Below are positions 8,688 through 16,651 of a DNA stretch of 64,000 nucleotides, piece after piece. This DNA comes from Hirschia sp964352025. Lineage in GTDB: Bacteria; Pseudomonadota; Alphaproteobacteria; Caulobacterales; Hyphomonadaceae. Position 1 is the first letter of the stretch; every line of letters begins with the position of its first letter. The translations under genes were made by a program, and so were the position numbers. The notes beneath the pieces were generated by a model. It ran no database searches and was not told the DNA's origin. It saw nothing but the letters and a program-made list of their open reading frames with translations. The stretch spans positions 1 through 64,000 of the forward strand of contig CAYGPZ010000011.1 in NCBI GenBank assembly GCA_964352025.1, given 5' to 3'.

Positions 8688-9593
8688 CTACAGAACATCC
8701 AGCAAGGTCAGGCCACGCACAGTGTTAAACACAGATGCTGAGGCTTGATAGGATGTCTGCGCATTATTCAATCTGGAAGCCACTTCAGCTAAATCGACAC
8801 TCGTGATTTCACCGATGGATCGGTCCAATGCATTTAGCTGCGATGTTTGTCTCTCAATCGCATTAGTCACGCGTCTTTGCGTGTGGCCATTCTGAGCCTG
8901 AAGATCAACAATGCCTTCAATAGCAGCATCCAATGTCGCCAACTGCCCTTGAAGCGCTGTTTTCTGCGCCGCCGATACAGGGTCTCCATAGGGACCACCT
9001 GCAGAAATATCCCTTAATATTGAGAATGCGTCACTCGCCGCTGTTGCCGCAATCGGCCCCATTGTAATTTCCTGATAGCCATCGACACTGACTTTTTGTT
9101 CTTGAGCGCCCTGCTCAAATGCACTTGTCAAAGGATTAGCCACTAAGTTTGCAACATCTGTCGCAATGACTGGAGGTGTATTATTGCGCGTTCCACCAAA
9201 GACATGACGGCCCGCAATTTCAAGATTGAAAGAATCTTTAAGCACCTGAAAAGCTTCATCAACTTTAGCATCGATACTGGAAGGACCATTCAAGCTGATG
9301 TCTTGCAGAATCGTTTCGCGTAATTGTTCCAAAACATCGCCTGAATGCCCTAAAACAGCATCTTGCATAGACAAACGCGTATTGAGCTCAGCAGCGTTTT
9401 CAACACGCGCCTGAATACTGGCGTGTAAGCGATTGCTGGAAACTAATGTATGAGTTTGCGCGCCATAACCTTTTAGGTCTGTCGCCTTAGTTTGAGATGC
9501 GGTCTGATTAGACACTTCAAACAAGGTTTTTTGCGACTTTTGCAAGTCACGCAAAGCATTTTGAGAAATCATTGCTGTAGAAATACGTGTCAT
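8688..9593 (-). CDS. flgL: Flagellar hook-associated protein 3 FlgL
   Basis: FlgL is the second hook-filament junction protein, exported by the flagellar secretion system. The 301-residue protein has flagellin-like terminal helices: an N-terminal RISTAMISQNALRDLQKSQ and a C-terminal SLNNAQTSYQASASVFNTV-type coiled coil ending in LLDVL. The central part is variable. It follows flgK by 21 bases on the same strand, so the two form an operon, probably read from the sigma-54 promoter near 11960. Confidence 0.93.
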   Translation of the reverse strand: MTRISTAMISQNALRDLQKSQKTLFEVSNQTASQTKATDLKGYGAQTHTLVSSNRLHASIQARVENAAELNTRLSMQDAVLGHSGDVLEQLRETILQDISLNGPSSIDAKVDEAFQVLKDSFNLEIAGRHVFGGTRNNTPPVIATDVANLVANPLTSAFEQGAQEQKVSVDGYQEITMGPIAATAASDAFSILRDISAGGPYGDPVSAAQKTALQGQLATLDAAIEGIVDLQAQNGHTQRRVTNAIERQTSQLNALDRSIGEITSVDLAEVASRLNNAQTSYQASASVFNTVRGLTLLDVL

Positions 9594-9614
9594 ATCTGCT
9601 CTACCTTATTCTCT

Positions 9615-11738
9615 CTAAACCATTCTCAAAAGCGTATCGAACATTTCACTCGCCGCCTGCATCATGCGTGATGCGGAATTATACGCTTGTTGATATTGGG
9701 TCATTTTTACTAATTCTTCGTCGACATTCACGCCTTCAACACTTTCGCGGCGTGTACCAACTTCAGTGTGAACAGCTTCAGCAGAGGCTAATGCTCTTTC
9801 ACTTGCCGTTGCTTTAGCTCCCGCGGTCCCAGCAAGGCGCGCTGCGAAATCATTGATAGTTGTTTGCTGGGCCGGAATGCTGCCGACTTTACCAAAGCTG
9901 CGGATAACATCGCCTGCGAGCGATAAAGCTGTTGCACCGCGCCCATCACCGACATCCAGAACACTCGTGCCGGCAGCTGCGCCATCCAAATCTGGCTTAG
10001 CTGTCGCTAATTGTGAGTAATCGTTAAGTATGGTTTGTCGCACTGTTATGTCTTTGGCGCGATCCGAAGACCCAACCATGCTCAAACCAAACAACTGAGT
10101 TGCCGAAATATTCGATCCAGTCCGTGAGGTCGTATCAAAAACCATATCAAGGGTGTCGGCTTTGGTATTGCTCGCACCTTGAAAGGATAAGCTTCCATCA
10201 GCCCCCAAAGTCATCGTCCCATAACCCGTCAACGCGGTGTTGAATTGGGTTACAAGGTCTCCAATCGTTCCACCTGTTGTAGGATCGATTGTGATCTCAT
10301 TTAGAACTGCACCAGTATTTGTCTTGATCTCGACTGTCATGGATTGACCAGTCGTAAATCCATGCGGAGACGTGCTTGCTAATCCTGTTGCAAAATCAGT
10401 CGGCGTCGGTTTCTCGATTAGATTATTGAGACCAAAACGGTGAGATAAACCTTTCCCTGCCCAGTCTGAAGGAGTGGTTTCGTCTTGGCGCATAGACACG
10501 CCATCGCCACCAGCAGCATTCGCAGCGGAAACCTCTAGAACGCCATTTGTAAAACTAACAGACCCAGATGCACCAAGTGCTGTATTCAGGGACGTTGCCA
10601 AGCCACCCACGGTGCCACCAATAGCCGTCACTGCACCTAATTCGTCCGTAATGTTTCCTGCATCAAAATCGATCGATAAATTCTTGACGATCTGCCCGCT
10701 GGAATCTGTAACAGCTAAATGGGAAATGCCTGTAAAGCCGTGCTCATCGGTTGAAATCAAACCTGTGTTCACACCTGTAAGCGAGCCCGGTGCTGGCGCG
10801 GCGCTAGCATCATTGTGCGCAGCATTGAGGGTATCTATGACACCTGCTGCATATTCACCAAAACCAATACCAATTTCTGGGATTTCAACATCACGGGCTT
10901 GGACCAAGCCCATGATTTCGCCGCTCTGAATATATCTATCCAAAGGCAATTTCGTGCTCGTGATAGAATGACTGACTTCAACTTGAGGATAGCCTTGCAG
11001 GCCAGTCACTTCTCCAAGTGAAAAAGTAGCTGGCTCATGTGATACCAACAAATATCCACTGGTCGTACGAAGGTTTACGCCACCAAGTTCTCTTTCTTCG
11101 GCGCGAATATCTACGATTTCGGATAAACGATCGATAAGCTTGCTTTGTTCGTTTTCAGCTTGAGTTGCATCAACGCCCGCGATTTTGGACTGCTGAATAG
11201 ACGAATTTAAATCCGCAATTGTTTCCATCAAAGTGTTGGCTTCACCAATCACCGACCGCAATTGCCCGTTGGCTTCGTCACGCAATGCAGAAATTTCATT
11301 TGCCGTCTGATTGATCTGCCCAATCATGTTCTGAACATCAGAAACGACATTTCCCTGACGCAGTGAAGAAGATGGATCTAATGCGAGAGACCCCATTGAT
11401 GAGAGCACATTATCAAGAGACGAAAATACAGATCCACCATCTGATGGGTTCCCTAAAAGGCCCTGCACTCTGTCCATAAAGCCAGAAATTGAATCAGCGG
11501 CTCCAACACTTGCAGCTGTGCGCATCTCTGACGCGGCTAAAAACTTATCTGCTGCGCGCTGTATTTCGACTTGAACACCAAATGCACCGTGACTTGTTGT
11601 TCTTGCGTTAAAGGTTGTGTCGAGGCGTGTATAACCTTCGGTATTCACATTTGAGACGTTAGTAGAGACAGTATTGAGAGCGCGTTGGTTTGCCTGCAAA
11701 GCCGAAAGGCTTGTCGACATCATACCACTTATACTCAT
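9615..11738 (-). CDS. flgK: Flagellar hook-associated protein 1 FlgK
   Basis: FlgK (707 residues) caps the hook and joins it to the filament. The N terminus MSISGMMSTSLSALQANQRA, with the conserved NVNTEGYTR flagellar rod/hook motif, and the C terminus VDEELVKMTQYQQAYNSASR ending in a helical MFDTLLRMV are diagnostic. The middle, rich in Gly, Thr and Ala (about residues 300-600), corresponds to the variable surface domains. It is the first gene of flgK-flgL and lies divergently from fliK. Confidence 0.96.
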   Translation of the reverse strand: MSISGMMSTSLSALQANQRALNTVSTNVSNVNTEGYTRLDTTFNARTTSHGAFGVQVEIQRAADKFLAASEMRTAASVGAADSISGFMDRVQGLLGNPSDGGSVFSSLDNVLSSMGSLALDPSSSLRQGNVVSDVQNMIGQINQTANEISALRDEANGQLRSVIGEANTLMETIADLNSSIQQSKIAGVDATQAENEQSKLIDRLSEIVDIRAEERELGGVNLRTTSGYLLVSHEPATFSLGEVTGLQGYPQVEVSHSITSTKLPLDRYIQSGEIMGLVQARDVEIPEIGIGFGEYAAGVIDTLNAAHNDASAAPAPGSLTGVNTGLISTDEHGFTGISHLAVTDSSGQIVKNLSIDFDAGNITDELGAVTAIGGTVGGLATSLNTALGASGSVSFTNGVLEVSAANAAGGDGVSMRQDETTPSDWAGKGLSHRFGLNNLIEKPTPTDFATGLASTSPHGFTTGQSMTVEIKTNTGAVLNEITIDPTTGGTIGDLVTQFNTALTGYGTMTLGADGSLSFQGASNTKADTLDMVFDTTSRTGSNISATQLFGLSMVGSSDRAKDITVRQTILNDYSQLATAKPDLDGAAAGTSVLDVGDGRGATALSLAGDVIRSFGKVGSIPAQQTTINDFAARLAGTAGAKATASERALASAEAVHTEVGTRRESVEGVNVDEELVKMTQYQQAYNSASRMMQAASEMFDTLLRMV

Positions 11739-11954
11739 GTCACATCTCCTACCAACTGGGTATATTTCGTACCCCTAGGCCAAGATTGCCCGGCGAATAT
11801 TGCCTAGCAAACCGTTTCCAGCCTGAATTCTGTGTTAGGAAATTACCTTAGCGAACCTCACGCAAATATTTGATTTTGCTAGCTATATTTTACTTCACCC
11901 TGCTTTTAGCAAGACGGTTGCACTTAGAATAAATTTCCAGCGCATGTTAAGTAT

Positions 11955-11970
11955 CGCAAGCTTTGGGCCA
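11955..11970 (-). promoter_or_regulatory. Sigma-54 promoter for flgK-flgL
   Basis: On the minus strand TGGCCCAAAGCTTGCG matches the sigma-54 consensus TGGCAC-N5-TTGCW with correct GG-to-GC spacing. The flgK start lies about 215 bases downstream, a long leader. FlbD, encoded at 20.5 kb, is the likely activator by analogy with Caulobacter. The remainder of the 11739-12216 interval is AT-rich with no gene. Confidence 0.6.
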
Positions 11971-12173
11971 GTTTTTAAATTTAATGGAAATTTACTATAA
12001 AATTGGTTTCAAATTCAAAATCTAGGCGTTCAACGTACTCGAAAATGCTCAATAGGCAGAAATTTCCCAAGGCCCATTTCTAACCTGCAATTTCTGCCCA
12101 ATCACAGCTTAACTGCCTTAAAAGGTTAACGCTAAATCCGCATTTTATAGGAAGTTTCAAGCGAATTCGTTAC

Positions 12174-12189
12174 TGGCCCGTCTTTTGCA
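12174..12189 (+). promoter_or_regulatory. Sigma-54 promoter for fliK-flgD-flgE
   Basis: TGGCCCGTCTTTTGCA fits the sigma-54 -24/-12 consensus at every key position (GG and GC 12 bases apart). It lies 28-43 bases before the proposed fliK start. It faces away from the flgK promoter about 200 bases to the left, and both could share FlbD sites lying between them. Confidence 0.75.
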
Positions 12190-12216
12190 TTTTTATAGTT
12201 AACAAGCACGACAAAC

Positions 12217-13773
12217 GTGCGAGTAGTAAATTATGAGTGGGTGATTATCGTGATAGATGGGGTCTTCGTTCCAACGCTGAAAAATGACGCTGCGACGAAC
12301 AATAAACCAGACGACACATATAAAGAAGATTTTCGTGCGCTTTTGAAGGAAGAAGACAAACCATCTTCCAACAAATCTATACGGGCGACGCACTTAAACT
12401 CAACGTCAGCTCAGGCAACAACACCTAACATCAATCCTGTTGAGGCTTCTTCTGATCACAGCATTCAAGTCTATAACACGTCAACGAATGCTACAGATGC
12501 AAATGCCGCCCTTCTTGGGTTGAATTTAGTCACTCCACAAAGCTCTACTCCTACTCTTGGATTGAAGCAGCCTGCCGCACCTCAAAACACTCAAACGGCT
12601 ATTGCCCCCAACCAATTGTCCTCACAGCTGAACGTCATTGGAAATGAAGCTGCACAAACCGATGCCCAATCTGCAAATAATGGCGCAAAAACAGGTATTC
12701 AAACAAACGCAGCTACATTGAACGAAACAGGTGCAAAACTAGCCTCTATTATAAAAGGCAGCGAAACGGGTGTTTCTCAGGCTGATTTGGCTCAACTTGC
12801 ACCAAACAATGCAAAGCAAGCTGCTACAACGCTGACAAGTAGTGCAAACACAACGAATACATCTACTCCAGCGACGACTTTAACGAGCGCTCAATCGGGT
12901 GCACAAGCTGCATCCGCACAACCAGCCGCTCAAGCTATTCAATCCCAACCTGTCGCTCAAGGCGCTTCAGCGCAATTTCTTCAAGCAGCTAAGACTGGAA
13001 ACTCTACTGGCGCTGCAATAGGAAAAACCAGCTCTACCGGATCAAATGGAATCACTGCCACGACATCTACAGCAGCAACCAGCGCGTCTAGCCCAAGTGC
13101 CGCGCCAGCCGCAGCTAACGTTACCCCTGTGGTCGGTGCTCAAGCGGCAGTTCCCAATAATGTTTTGCCAACTCTAAACACAGCTGCCCAAGATGTATTG
13201 GCAGCCTTGCCAGATAGCGACACTATTGATGGCATGGAACTAGGTACTAAAGACTCTAGCACGCAATCAACAACATCATCCGCAGCCACAACGAAAACAC
13301 CTGACCTTCCTCCCGGTCTGCGCAACGCATCGCCAGTAACGCAACAAGCGTGGGCTGGTCTAATTTCTCGAATGGACGGAAAATCTCACCAATTCCAAAT
13401 CAGGTTAGACCCTGCTGAACTTGGCCGCATCAATGTGTCCATCGAGATCACAAAAGATAAAAAAGCGACCGTTGTTCTAGCCGCTAGATCAGCTGAAGCA
13501 CTGGCAGAATTATCAAAAGGCGCAAGATCTCTTGAAGCAGCGCTGGCTGATGCCGGTGTCGAGCTAGAAGAAGGTGGATTAAAATTAGAAATGTCGTCAG
13601 ATGAAAGTAGTTCATTCACCTTTAGCGACGATGATGAAACTGAAACAAAAAATAATGGTGATGGGCAAACAAATGCACCAGCTTCACAGGAAGCTGATAA
13701 TGACGATATTCCCCGCCAAATTACGCCAGAAATCACTGCTTGGTCTCGCAAGCGCGTGAACCTGACAGCATAG
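12217..13773 (+). CDS. fliK: Flagellar hook-length control protein FliK
   Basis: FliK is secreted while the hook grows and switches export specificity at the right length. The C-terminal domain (about residues 380-460) contains the family motif HQFQIRLDPAELGRINVSIE, and the preceding 300 residues are low-complexity Ala, Thr, Ser and Gln, as expected of the ruler region. The start is uncertain: GTG 12217 and in-frame GTGs at 12241 and 12250 are possible. The gene is followed by flgD after 20 bases, and a sigma-54 promoter lies just upstream. Confidence 0.85.
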   Translation: MRVVNYEWVIIVIDGVFVPTLKNDAATNNKPDDTYKEDFRALLKEEDKPSSNKSIRATHLNSTSAQATTPNINPVEASSDHSIQVYNTSTNATDANAALLGLNLVTPQSSTPTLGLKQPAAPQNTQTAIAPNQLSSQLNVIGNEAAQTDAQSANNGAKTGIQTNAATLNETGAKLASIIKGSETGVSQADLAQLAPNNAKQAATTLTSSANTTNTSTPATTLTSAQSGAQAASAQPAAQAIQSQPVAQGASAQFLQAAKTGNSTGAAIGKTSSTGSNGITATTSTAATSASSPSAAPAAANVTPVVGAQAAVPNNVLPTLNTAAQDVLAALPDSDTIDGMELGTKDSSTQSTTSSAATTKTPDLPPGLRNASPVTQQAWAGLISRMDGKSHQFQIRLDPAELGRINVSIEITKDKKATVVLAARSAEALAELSKGARSLEAALADAGVELEEGGLKLEMSSDESSSFTFSDDDETETKNNGDGQTNAPASQEADNDDIPRQITPEITAWSRKRVNLTA

Positions 13774-13793
13774 AAGTATAAGGATAGAACGCA

Positions 13794-14462
13794 GTGACTG
13801 ATCTTATCTCTTTTGTAAATCAATCAGCAGGTGCCACGAGCAATACTGAAAGCTCTCGTGCATCGCTAGCTGGCAACTTCGATACTTTCCTGACGCTTCT
13901 TACTGCGCAAATGCAAAACCAAGATCCATTGGAACCGCTGGACGCTTCTGAGTTTACGAACCAACTTGTTCAATTTTCCGGTGTGGAACAGCAAATTCAG
14001 ACAAACACATCTTTGGACTCTTTGATTGCATCAAACAATTCTTCCACAGGCGCTGCTTTGGCCGGCTATCTAGGACAGAATGTTGAAATTAACAGCCAAG
14101 GCGCTGGATTTAGAGGCGAAGATCTTAGTTGGCGTTATTCACTTGGTGGCGATGCGGTTACATCAAAAATCAATATTACAGACGGCAACGGTAGAGTTGT
14201 TTATTCTCAAGATGCAGAAAAAACAGCAGGCACACATGATTTCACATGGGATGGCACTTTATCCGACGGCACAACTGCGCCTGAAGATGCTGTGTACTAT
14301 GCCAGCGTGTCGGCAACAAATAGCGAAGATCTTTCAATTTCAACATCAGCCAACGTTTTAACACGCGTAACTGGTGTCGATTTATCATATGACAGCCCTG
14401 CAATCGCAACGGATGCAGGCATATTTAGTTACGGTGATATTTTGCGTTTGACGCAGAATTAA
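13794..14462 (+). CDS. flgD: Flagellar hook assembly scaffold protein FlgD
   Basis: FlgD caps the growing hook and is required for FlgE polymerisation. The 222-residue protein has the N-terminal signature FLTLLTAQMQNQDPLEP followed by EFTNQLVQFSGVEQQ, then the FlgD Ig-like/tudor domains (HDFTWDGTLSDGT). GTG is the start codon, with AAGGA upstream. It lies between fliK and flgE on one strand. Confidence 0.95.
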   Translation: MTDLISFVNQSAGATSNTESSRASLAGNFDTFLTLLTAQMQNQDPLEPLDASEFTNQLVQFSGVEQQIQTNTSLDSLIASNNSSTGAALAGYLGQNVEINSQGAGFRGEDLSWRYSLGGDAVTSKINITDGNGRVVYSQDAEKTAGTHDFTWDGTLSDGTTAPEDAVYYASVSATNSEDLSISTSANVLTRVTGVDLSYDSPAIATDAGIFSYGDILRLTQN

Positions 14463-14508
14463 TCACTAAATTGACGTTCCGGATGGCAAAAGCAATCCGT
14501 TGATACAT

Positions 14509-14526
14509 GGCGCAAAAGCGCCCTTT
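14509..14526 (+). terminator. Hairpin between flgD and flgE
   Basis: GGCGC-AAAA-GCGCC followed by CTTTTG could weakly terminate or attenuate, setting flgE expression apart from flgD. A second small hairpin (CGGAT/ATCCG) lies just before it. Confidence 0.3.
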
Positions 14527-14590
14527 TGAAGACCTCGTCTCAATAGAAGGCGTGGGTAATAGAGTGGGTTAGTTTTAAAGGAATACCGCC

Positions 14591-15943
14591 ATGAGTATCG
14601 GTTCAGCACTTCTAGCAGGAACAGCAGGTCTACGCGCAAACGCATCAGCAATGGCTGCGGTGTCAGACAATATCGCCAACGTAAATACAGTTGGTTATAA
14701 GCGTCTACGCAACGACTTCACTGCCATGCTAAACAATCAAGCACATCAGACATCTTATAACGCCGGTGCAGTGCGCGCTGAAGCAACAACGCTTATGCGC
14801 GAACAGGGCACACTTCAAGCATCATCAGTCTCAACACATATGGCGATTTCCGGTGAAGGCTATTTTGTAACCCGCGAACGTGCTGCTGACGCCACAACAA
14901 GCGACAGTTTTAACTTCACTCGTGCTGGCCAATTTTCACCTGATGCAAATGGATACCTTCAAAACACAGGTAGTCAGTATCTTTACGGATGGCCAGTTGG
15001 AACAGACGGCACAGTATCAGCCAGCCCAACAGACTTAACAGCATTAGAACCAGTGCGCGTATCTGGATTTGGTGGCATCGCAGAAGCTTCTGCCAACCTT
15101 TCTATTACAGCAAACTTAAACGCGGACCAAACAGTCAACCCTGCTGCGTACACGGCTGGTGATATGGCTGCAGGTACAATCACACCTGATTTCACAGCCC
15201 CGCTTGAACTTTATGACTCACAAGGTGGCCGTCACACCATTAGCTTCTCATTCCTAAAGACAGCGAACGCCAATGAATGGCAAGCAGAAGCCTACGTAAC
15301 ACCTTCAACTGACATTGATGGCGCAACTAACGGCCTGCTTTCTTCTGGAACTGTTACATTCACCGCTGCTGGTTTAATCGATCCTGCAAACTCGACATTT
15401 GATCCAGCAGGCACTCTAGCAATTGGTGCCTCATCTGCAACCACAGGTGTACGTTGGGCAGCAGGATTAGGAATTGATGCGCAAAACATTCAACTCAACC
15501 TTGGAGATGGCACGTCCACAAATGGACTGACACAATATTCCTCAGACTCTCTATTGGATACATCTAGCGTTGACGGTGTGCCATTTGGTTCGCTCGCAGC
15601 TGTTGATGTTGATGCTGATGGATATGTAGTTGCACAATACACAAACGGACTTAGCAGAAAGATTTATCAAGTTCCTGTTGCGACTTTCGACAATGAGAAC
15701 GGTTTGATCGCTCAAGCTGGAAGTAGCTTTAGAGATGGCCCGAATACTGGAGACATGAACCTGCGAGCGCCTAAGAATGCAGAAGCAGGAACAGTCGTTT
15801 CAAGTGCACTTGAAACATCTACTGTTGATCTAGCTGAAGAGTTTGCAAACCTTATTACGACACAAAGAGCATATTCAGCATCTTCTAAAATTATTACGAC
15901 TGCAGATGAAATGCTTGACGAGCTAATTCGTATCAAACGGTAA
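14591..15943 (+). CDS. flgE: Flagellar hook protein FlgE
   Basis: FlgE polymerises into the hook. The 450-residue protein starts with the rod/hook signature (ANASAMAAVSDNIANVNTVG) and ends with EEFANLITTQRAYSASSKII, the C-terminal helix shared by axial proteins. AAAGGAATACC lies before the ATG. It is the last gene of fliK-flgD-flgE and is followed by a strong terminator. Confidence 0.96.
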   Translation: MSIGSALLAGTAGLRANASAMAAVSDNIANVNTVGYKRLRNDFTAMLNNQAHQTSYNAGAVRAEATTLMREQGTLQASSVSTHMAISGEGYFVTRERAADATTSDSFNFTRAGQFSPDANGYLQNTGSQYLYGWPVGTDGTVSASPTDLTALEPVRVSGFGGIAEASANLSITANLNADQTVNPAAYTAGDMAAGTITPDFTAPLELYDSQGGRHTISFSFLKTANANEWQAEAYVTPSTDIDGATNGLLSSGTVTFTAAGLIDPANSTFDPAGTLAIGASSATTGVRWAAGLGIDAQNIQLNLGDGTSTNGLTQYSSDSLLDTSSVDGVPFGSLAAVDVDADGYVVAQYTNGLSRKIYQVPVATFDNENGLIAQAGSSFRDGPNTGDMNLRAPKNAEAGTVVSSALETSTVDLAEEFANLITTQRAYSASSKIITTADEMLDELIRIKR

Positions 15944-15994
15944 ATAATTAAGACAAAAATCGAACTAACCGCGATTTTTGATCCAAAACGAAAC

Positions 15995-16039
15995 AAAAAG
16001 ACCATAAAGACAAACAAAACGTCTCTATGGTCTTTTTTT
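15995..16039 (+). terminator. Rho-independent terminator after flgE
   Basis: Arms AAAAAGACCATA and TATGGTCTTTTT, extended internally by AGAC/GTCT, are followed by a T run. It closes the hook operon before sciP. Confidence 0.9.
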
Positions 16040-16142
16040 ATTCTTCAAATTTTCAACAAAACCCACACGATGACTTCAGCGTGAACTTAAAACACTTGTA
16101 GTACTGTACACAGCATAGACCAGACCTAAGAAAGGGAATTCT

Positions 16143-16415
16143 ATGCTGACCCAGAACGCAAAAAGCGCGGCAGTAATCGGACCCGACGGAAAAACACTAA
16201 CGCTGGCAGACCTCCCGTCTCCAGAAATCAAACGTTGGGTGACTCGTCGGAAAGCAGAAGTTGTTGCAGCAGTACGTGGCGACTTGCTTACACGCGATGA
16301 AGCTTGTGCAAGATATGGTATCTCATCTGAAGAATTTGAAGGATGGGAAGCTCTTTACGATCGCTTTGGTGTAAAAGGCCTTCGTACAACACGCTTACAA
16401 AACTACCGCGCCTAG
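16143..16415 (+). CDS. sciP: CtrA inhibitor SciP (DUF1153)
   Basis: SciP is a small cell-cycle protein that binds CtrA and DNA and blocks CtrA-activated transcription in swarmer cells. The 90-residue protein matches the family along its length: GPDGKTLTLADLP, then a helix-turn-helix with RRKAEVVAAVRGDLLTRDEA and CARYGISSEEFEGWE. AAGGGAA precedes the ATG. Its place beside the flagellar class II operon fits a role in timing flagellar genes. It has its own upstream gap of about 100 bases after the flgE terminator, so it is probably monocistronic. Confidence 0.95.
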   Translation: MLTQNAKSAAVIGPDGKTLTLADLPSPEIKRWVTRRKAEVVAAVRGDLLTRDEACARYGISSEEFEGWEALYDRFGVKGLRTTRLQNYRA

Positions 16416-16429
16416 TCCGATCCCTATAT

Positions 16430-16447
16430 GAATGAACGCGTTCATTC
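16430..16447. repeat. Perfect 18-bp palindrome after sciP
   Basis: GAATGAACGCGTTCATTC is exactly self-complementary and lies 14 bases after the sciP stop. It could be a protein operator or the stem of an RNA end. No T run follows. Confidence 0.55.
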
Positions 16448-16477
16448 TATCTAAATTGGAAAAGTAGCACCTATCAC

Positions 16478-16509
16478 AATGCCTCGGCGTCGCAAGATGT
16501 CGGGGCATT
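16478..16509 (+). terminator. Hairpin in the sciP-fliF gap
   Basis: AATGCCTCGGC pairs with GTCGGGGCATT allowing G-T pairs. A T-poor tail makes it an uncertain terminator for sciP. Confidence 0.35.
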
Positions 16510-16572
16510 ATGCTATTTGAACTCCATTTATATACAGAAAATAAAAAATAAATTGAATTGTTTTCGTCCGCG

Positions 16573-16587
16573 TTAATGAGGCGTTTA
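16573..16587. promoter_or_regulatory. CtrA-like box upstream of fliF
   Basis: TTAA-N7-TTTA differs from the CtrA consensus TTAA-N7-TTAA at one base and lies about 65 bases before the fliF start. Early flagellar operons of Caulobacter are CtrA-activated, so a regulatory role is likely. Confidence 0.5.
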
Positions 16588-16600
16588 CGGACTGCTGGGA

Positions 16601-16639
16601 AATTATTGCCTAACGCCCCTCAAATAGGGTGCAATAATT
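16601..16639 (+). promoter_or_regulatory. Nested inverted repeat in the fliF leader
   Basis: Perfect nine-base arms AATTATTGC and GCAATAATT enclose an inner CCCT/AGGG stem. The whole structure ends 12 bases before the fliF ATG, so it would sit in the 5' leader next to the ribosome site. Confidence 0.45.
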
Positions 16640-16651
16640 ACCGGGTAAAAG

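Noticed and set aside
12112..12132. TTAA-rich stretch upstream of fliK as a CtrA box
   Set aside because: Spacings between TTAA units are 4-5 bases instead of 7, and the gene has a clear sigma-54 promoter.
16596..16610. TGGGAAATTATTGCC before fliF as a sigma-54 promoter
   Set aside because: The GG-to-GC spacing is one base short of the required distance, and fliF is expected to be a CtrA-dependent class II gene.
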